In this document: one piece after another, positions 5,544-8,947 of the stretch | How the letters are laid out: every line of letters starts with the position of its first letter | Numbering within the stretch: the stretch's first letter is position 1 | Assembly: GCA_025350445.1 (NCBI GenBank) | Contig: JANXXV010000601.1 | Location: 1 to 8,947, forward strand | DNA: 8,947 nt | From: Bryobacteraceae bacterium | GTDB lineage: Bacteria; Acidobacteriota; Terriglobia; Bryobacterales; Bryobacteraceae | Direction of reading: 5' to 3' | Program-made: the position numbers and the translations under genes | Notes under the pieces: model-generated | What the model saw: only the letters and a program-made list of their open reading frames with translations | Told to the model about the DNA's origin: nothing | Database searches by the model: none

Positions 5544-6362
5544 TCAGAGTACCACCCCGAAGCGCTTGCGGAACAACAATGCGAACACCATTGAGATGAT
5601 GGTGAACCAGAGGATCCAGTGCAGCTCAATTCCGAAGATGGACAGGTTGGTGTCCGGGTAACGGACATCGATCCAATCCACGGTCGAGGATTGGATGCGC
5701 GGTTCGTCGGGATGCCAGATGGATTCGAATATCGAACTGGTGCGCAGGCCTGGAACGAACCGGGCGGACGGGCCTGTCTCGATTTTTTTCTCTAACGTCT
5801 CGCCGCCGACCGCGAATTGCAGGCTGCCGGAGACTGCGGCTACCGGACGAATCCGCCAACTGATCTGCTTCTCTCCGAGTACGCGTACCGGCGGTGTTAC
5901 TGAAACGATTCCCGCCGGCGCAGTCATCACGGGCGCCGTACCAGCGGCATCTATCGGTGCCTTCATGCCCATGGTGACGATGGCGTCCCGATCGAGCGGC
6001 AACGGCGAGCGGCCTTCAAACGCTTCCAGGTGGAAAAATAGTAGTGTGAGCGGGACGGCTACCCAAACTGCCGGTTGCAGCATTAGCCCCATATAACGGG
6101 CGTTGGAGGTAAGGAGCGACTTCTGCGCCTGCCACACTACGCCGGGTTCATCGCGAAACAGACGCATCTCCAGAAGATGCGCTTGCACCAAACGCTTCAC
6201 TGTACGGATTCTGGCTGGGTTTGATGTCCGCTTGAACACCCACAGCATTCCGGCTCCGCCCAGGATCGAAAGAATTACCAGCGGTGCGCTGGGTGGCAGG
6301 AATGCCAGGCCGGCGTAGAACCACCCGAGGAGGGAACCGACGACTGAATTGAATATATCCAT
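5544..6362 (-). CDS. Three-TM inner-membrane protein, phosphatase-operon partner
   Basis: This protein of 272 residues has hydrophobic segments at about 23-43 (PSAPLVILSILGGAGMLWVF), 91-112 (containing AVWVAVPLTLLFFHLEAF) and 247-265 (LHWILWFTIISMVFALLF). Residues 44-90 form a basic, helical cytoplasmic loop (KRTSNPARIRTVKRLVQAHL). Residues 113-245 form a periplasmic, beta-rich domain with many Pro and Gly. The C-terminus is RKRFGVVL. The N-terminal half (TM, charged loop, TM) is vaguely like the EMC3/TMCO1/YidC insertase superfamily, but I cannot confirm that. The start ATG is preceded by GAGG overlapping the stop of the phosphatase gene, with only 10 bases between the genes, so the two are probably made together. 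A plausible job is anchoring or assisting the lipoprotein phosphatase, or processing the same envelope substrate. Confidence 0.8.
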   Translation of the reverse strand: MDIFNSVVGSLLGWFYAGLAFLPPSAPLVILSILGGAGMLWVFKRTSNPARIRTVKRLVQAHLLEMRLFRDEPGVVWQAQKSLLTSNARYMGLMLQPAVWVAVPLTLLFFHLEAFEGRSPLPLDRDAIVTMGMKAPIDAAGTAPVMTAPAGIVSVTPPVRVLGEKQISWRIRPVAAVSGSLQFAVGGETLEKKIETGPSARFVPGLRTSSIFESIWHPDEPRIQSSTVDWIDVRYPDTNLSIFGIELHWILWFTIISMVFALLFRKRFGVVL

Positions 6363-6370
6363 CGATGACG

Positions 6371-6374
6371 CCTC
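6371..6374 (-). promoter_or_regulatory. Ribosome-binding site overlapping the upstream stop codon
   Basis: On the minus strand TGAGG contains both the TGA stop of the phosphatase gene and the GAGG of the next gene's Shine-Dalgarno, eight bases before the ATG at 6362. The overlap implies that translation of the membrane protein is coupled to termination of the phosphatase. Confidence 0.6.
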
Positions 6375-8508
6375 AAAAGACCGGCTTGCCGATCATGCCT
6401 TCCGTGTTCGCCAAGCCGAACTCCTTGAGTATCGTCGAGGTGATGTCATAAAGCTGTGGCTCGGTTGCGCGGATCTTGCGGTTGCTTAGCAACACCCCCG
6501 GTACCTGGTCCGATGCCATGCAATGGTCGCCGATCCATGCCTGTGTGTTGTCGTCGATTAAGTTCTCCGGCACTGCGCCCAGGGCGGTCTGCCAGGAGGC
6601 GCGATAACCGCGGCGGAAGCCCACGAAGATGTCTGGGGAATTCCGCAGATTTTTGCCCTGGAAGGCTGTCTCTGGAAAGTAAACCTTCGAGACTACCAGT
6701 TCGCCGGTCTTTGCATCTTTGAATTCCAGCAGGCGCTTGGCGATATCGTTGCGGACTTTTTGTCTTTCAAATCCGGAAACGATTCCGCCTGACTCGCGGC
6801 CTTCCATGTTCAGGTAAATTCCGTTCAGGCCTAACGCGTAGGCTTGGGTTCTGGACCAGTCTACGTGGGCGAACAGTTCCTCATCGCCCACTTTGGTGGG
6901 ATCGTCGAGGTTGAGGAAGCCCTCGCGCATCAACCAGGTGTTGAGGTGCGCGGCACGGTCGAACTTCGCGAAGCCATGGTCGGAGATGACCATGAGTGTT
7001 GTGTCCGGCCCAGCCTTTGCCATCGCCTCGCCTATTGCCACGTCTACGCCTTTGTAGATTTCGAGCAAATCGCCGTCGAACTTGCCCCACAGCATGTGTG
7101 AATTCTGATCGACGCTGGAGAAGTAGTAGAACAGCAGCCCGCCGTTGAATTTGGCCAGCTCATAGCGGAACATGCGCATACTGTCGTCCAGCACCCTGTG
7201 GCTTTGCATCAGGAACTCGGCGCGGTCTAGAACGCCGGCGCGGAAGGCGGAAGATTCTTCCGGGATGCCTTGGGTGTAGAAGGGGCCCAACGTGTCGTTT
7301 AGTTTCTTGCTGTAGGAGGCTGGGGTTGTCAGGGGCAGCTCCGGGCTTTCCGGGTCAATGTTTACCGGGCTTACGTAGACTCTGAGTTGCGGATGCACCT
7401 GCTTGAGGTAGATGCGAAACATGCCCGCGGCACTTTTGACGGCGGGGATTAGCGGGAATTGGGTGCGCAGCCATTCCGACCATTCGCCCTGGCGCAGGAC
7501 TACCTGCTCGTCGCCGATGTCGAAGCGGACTACGTCGGCGGTGGGATCTACGTTGGCTATCAGGTCTACCGATGTGATGGCGTGGTCCTTACGAAGGCTG
7601 TTTTCCGGGCCTTGCACCGGAAGCACTGCACGGCCTGCGGTTACCGGGGTGTGGACTACGAGGCCGCCTGGAACCTGGCCGGGTTTTTCGGACGTGTCCT
7701 GGGTGAAGAAGGTGAAGGTGCCGAAGCTGCCCTTCATGTCCGGTGTTCCCATGCCGGAAAGCGATTGCTGTTCGCATTCGACTGGGGGGAAGTTCGCCGG
7801 CATGCGGATTACGGTGGCGGCTACGCCGTTGTCGCCTAGTATTTGCCAGAAGGCCCGGCCGGCGCGAACGGTTTTGATGGTGCCTGCCGAGAGGGGGAGA
7901 ATGTATGGCCCGATGCTTAACGTGCGGCCGGAGCCGCTGGATTCGGCCATGGAGGAGACGGGCATGCGTGTGGACGGGTTGCGGTGGATGAAATCGTAGA
8001 TGCCGTGTCCGCCGGGGTCCATGCCGGTGATCACGCTGGACCAGGCTACCGGGCTTTGGGGCGGGATGGAGGTTGCCAGGCGGCGGAAGTCTCCGGTTTG
8101 GCTTAGGCGTTTTAGATTTGGCAGGGAGTCCCAGTGGGCTTCCAGGAATTGCGGGTCCATGCCGTCTACGCCTAGGACTATCATTTTCGGGCCGTTGGTC
8201 TGGCGGTTCGGTTGGTGGGAGCAGGCGGCTAGGGTTAGGGCTAGTGTTAGGGAGCAGAGGAGCGTTGTGTTCCGGGTGAGTGTTGACGAGGGGCGCGAGA
8301 GCGCGACCTGGGGGTCGCGCGCAGACGAGGGCGTCTGCCCCACCTCGGTAGAGTTGAAGCCCTCGGTAGAGTTGTAGCCCTTGGTCGAGTTGAAGCCCTT
8401 CGTAGAGTTGATGCCCTTGGTCCGGTTGGAACAGTTGATCCTGTTGGACCAGTTGATGCCTTCGGTCCGGTTAATCCTAATGGACCAGTTGCGTAGCTTA
8501 CGGTGCAT
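6373..8508 (-). CDS. Alkaline-phosphatase-superfamily lipoprotein (type I phosphodiesterase / nucleotide pyrophosphatase-like)
   Basis: The frame is 711 codons from the ATG at 8508. Members hydrolyse phosphate mono- or diesters with two metal ions; the substrate is unknown here. Visible landmarks are MIVLGVDGMDP (metal ligand D115), PPQSPVAWSSVITGMDPGGH (probable nucleophile S152), SSVDQNSHMLW (D467, H471), VISDHGFAKF (D510, H511) and WIGDHCMASDQVPGV (H662). This is a complete metal-site set, so the enzyme is probably active. A lipoprotein signal LTLALTLAAC has its lipobox Cys at residue 96, which puts the mature enzyme on the periplasmic side. The start is uncertain. The ATG at 8508 overlaps the preceding stop as TAATG but gives a 75-residue repeat-coded extension before the signal peptide. 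The only other in-frame start is GTG at 8343 (residue 56), which gives a normal-length leader. The gene upstream is a paralogue. Confidence 0.88.
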   Translation of the reverse strand: MHRKLRNWSIRINRTEGINWSNRINCSNRTKGINSTKGFNSTKGYNSTEGFNSTEVGQTPSSARDPQVALSRPSSTLTRNTTLLCSLTLALTLAACSHQPNRQTNGPKMIVLGVDGMDPQFLEAHWDSLPNLKRLSQTGDFRRLATSIPPQSPVAWSSVITGMDPGGHGIYDFIHRNPSTRMPVSSMAESSGSGRTLSIGPYILPLSAGTIKTVRAGRAFWQILGDNGVAATVIRMPANFPPVECEQQSLSGMGTPDMKGSFGTFTFFTQDTSEKPGQVPGGLVVHTPVTAGRAVLPVQGPENSLRKDHAITSVDLIANVDPTADVVRFDIGDEQVVLRQGEWSEWLRTQFPLIPAVKSAAGMFRIYLKQVHPQLRVYVSPVNIDPESPELPLTTPASYSKKLNDTLGPFYTQGIPEESSAFRAGVLDRAEFLMQSHRVLDDSMRMFRYELAKFNGGLLFYYFSSVDQNSHMLWGKFDGDLLEIYKGVDVAIGEAMAKAGPDTTLMVISDHGFAKFDRAAHLNTWLMREGFLNLDDPTKVGDEELFAHVDWSRTQAYALGLNGIYLNMEGRESGGIVSGFERQKVRNDIAKRLLEFKDAKTGELVVSKVYFPETAFQGKNLRNSPDIFVGFRRGYRASWQTALGAVPENLIDDNTQAWIGDHCMASDQVPGVLLSNRKIRATEPQLYDITSTILKEFGLANTEGMIGKPVF
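8301..8344 (+). repeat. Double-hairpin element, copy C
   Basis: This is the best-formed copy. GCGCGACC / GGTCGCGC (8301-8308 with 8313-8320, loop TGGG) is followed directly by GCAGACG / CGTCTGC (8321-8327 with 8332-8338, loop AGGG). Both stems are perfect, and the CCCCACC tail follows. It lies inside the open frame of the second phosphatase, just before its signal peptide. The CAC of the tail is the complement of the candidate GTG start at 8343. Confidence 0.8.
8348..8491 (+). repeat. Minisatellite: 16 units of 9 bp
   Basis: It divides exactly into sixteen 9-mers. The first eight alternate as an 18-bp higher-order unit (GTAGAGTTG then AAGCCCTCG and variants). The last eight are variants such as GTCCGGTTG, ATCCTGTTG and GACCAGTTG. 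Because 9 and 18 are multiples of three, the minus-strand frame stays open and reads as hexapeptides of the NSTKGF / NSTEGF / NWSNRI type. It fills the gap between the two phosphatase genes' conserved parts. Confidence 0.85.
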
Positions 8509-8947
8509 TAGGCGGCTACCCCCTTGTCTACCGGGGCGGGGGTTGCTACTAGCACCGACTTGCCTTCCATGTAGGCTGGAGCAGGGATGCCGAAGAGATC
8601 GAGGGCGGTTGGGGCCATGTCTTCAATCCCGGGGTCGGCGGCGGCGATTTGGCGATTACAGAACAGGACGCCTGGAACCAGATGCGGGTCTACGCAATGA
8701 TCGCCGCTCCATGCCTTCTCATTGTCTTCAAACACGTTGGCGGTGATCTTTCCTACGGCGGCGTCCCAGGATGCGCGGTAGCCTTCGGCGTAGCCTACTA
8801 TCAGGTCCGGGGCGGCGTTTAAGTACGGTCCTTTATATAGTGAGTCGCTGGGCCAGGCTTTGTTGATGGCCAGTCGACCGTTGTCGGTCAGGCCGGAAAG
8901 CTTGGCGGCGATCTCGCGTTTTAGTGCGGTTGCTTCCGCGCCTTTGT
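8508..8947 (-). CDS. Alkaline-phosphatase-superfamily protein, C-terminal part (runs off the window)
   Basis: Only the last 145 residues lie in the window; the frame is open to the edge. It is clearly a paralogue of the next gene. AAPDLIVGYAEGYRASWDAA aligns with the neighbour's NSPDIFVGFRRGYRASWQTA. EKAWSGDHCVDPHLVPGVLF aligns with TQAWIGDHCMASDQVPGVLL and retains the metal-binding His of GDHC. IEDMAPTALDLFGIPAP with YMEGKSVL is the usual end of the family. The extra C-terminal residues ATPAPVDKGVAA follow the domain. The stop TAA shares one base with the ATG of the following gene (TAATG), typical of translational coupling. The tandem arrangement suggests duplication followed by divergence, perhaps with different substrates. 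The N-terminal catalytic part and any signal peptide cannot be judged here. Confidence 0.85.
   Translation of the reverse strand, partial: KGAEATALKREIAAKLSGLTDNGRLAINKAWPSDSLYKGPYLNAAPDLIVGYAEGYRASWDAAVGKITANVFEDNEKAWSGDHCVDPHLVPGVLFCNRQIAAADPGIEDMAPTALDLFGIPAPAYMEGKSVLVATPAPVDKGVAA

Noticed and set aside
5695..6096. 133-aa plus-strand ORF opposite the three-TM protein
   Set aside because: It is an antisense shadow and its composition follows from the coding strand.
7412..7999. 195-aa plus-strand ORF opposite the phosphatase
   Set aside because: It is an antisense shadow of a gene with clear catalytic motifs, with no start signal or domain of its own.
8348..8491. CRISPR array
   Set aside because: The repeats are 9 bp and directly adjacent with no spacers; it is a minisatellite.

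Overview
The window looks like an accessory, repeat-rich stretch of a large, moderately GC-rich Gram-negative chromosome. The lipoprotein phosphatase pair with its three-TM partner, the secreted glycine-zipper protein and the many diverged intergenic repeats are what I would expect in Acidobacteriota of the Solibacter/Bryobacter type. That assignment is an inference from gene style, because no rRNA or other marker is present.

Left part (1-3172). This is mostly decayed DNA. It opens with the tail of an unrecognised ORF carrying a transposase-like KENQP motif (2-256). Facing it is the first ~116 residues of a DNA polymerase III alpha subunit, cut off abruptly (345-707, minus). Upstream of that fragment lies about 900 bp of interspersed imperfect repeats: a 112-bp unit present twice with partial copies, a longer unit with a second copy at 2992-3130, and one double-hairpin element. 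Between about 1640 and 3172 I find only weak ORFs, several inverted repeats and one plausible small minus-strand gene (2499-2675, 58 aa).

Middle part (3173-5097, plus strand). A DUF2809-type four-TM membrane protein is followed by hairpin-rich spacer. Next comes a clear relic of a VapBC toxin-antitoxin operon: an AbrB-fold antitoxin and a PIN-domain toxin, both frameshifted and each carrying an in-frame stop, but with the GTGA stop/start overlap still visible. Then comes an intact secreted glycine-zipper protein with a good ribosome-binding site.

Right part (8947 down to 5339, minus strand). This is a compact operon of two tandem alkaline-phosphatase-superfamily (type I phosphodiesterase/nucleotide pyrophosphatase-like) genes, the first running off the window edge. 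It continues with a three-TM membrane protein and ends with a small ribbon-helix-helix-like protein whose tail is LKGLGYLE. The genes are joined by a TAATG overlap and by gaps of 10 and 13 nt. The second phosphatase has an unusual 5' end: a 16 x 9-bp minisatellite and a double-hairpin element both lie in frame between the coupled ATG and the lipoprotein signal peptide.

The most notable non-gene signal is a family of two-stem elements (1208-1250, 5109-5151, 8301-8344, and a looser relative at 3681-3714). The arms of the first stem differ between copies yet still pair perfectly, so the structure rather than the sequence appears to be maintained.
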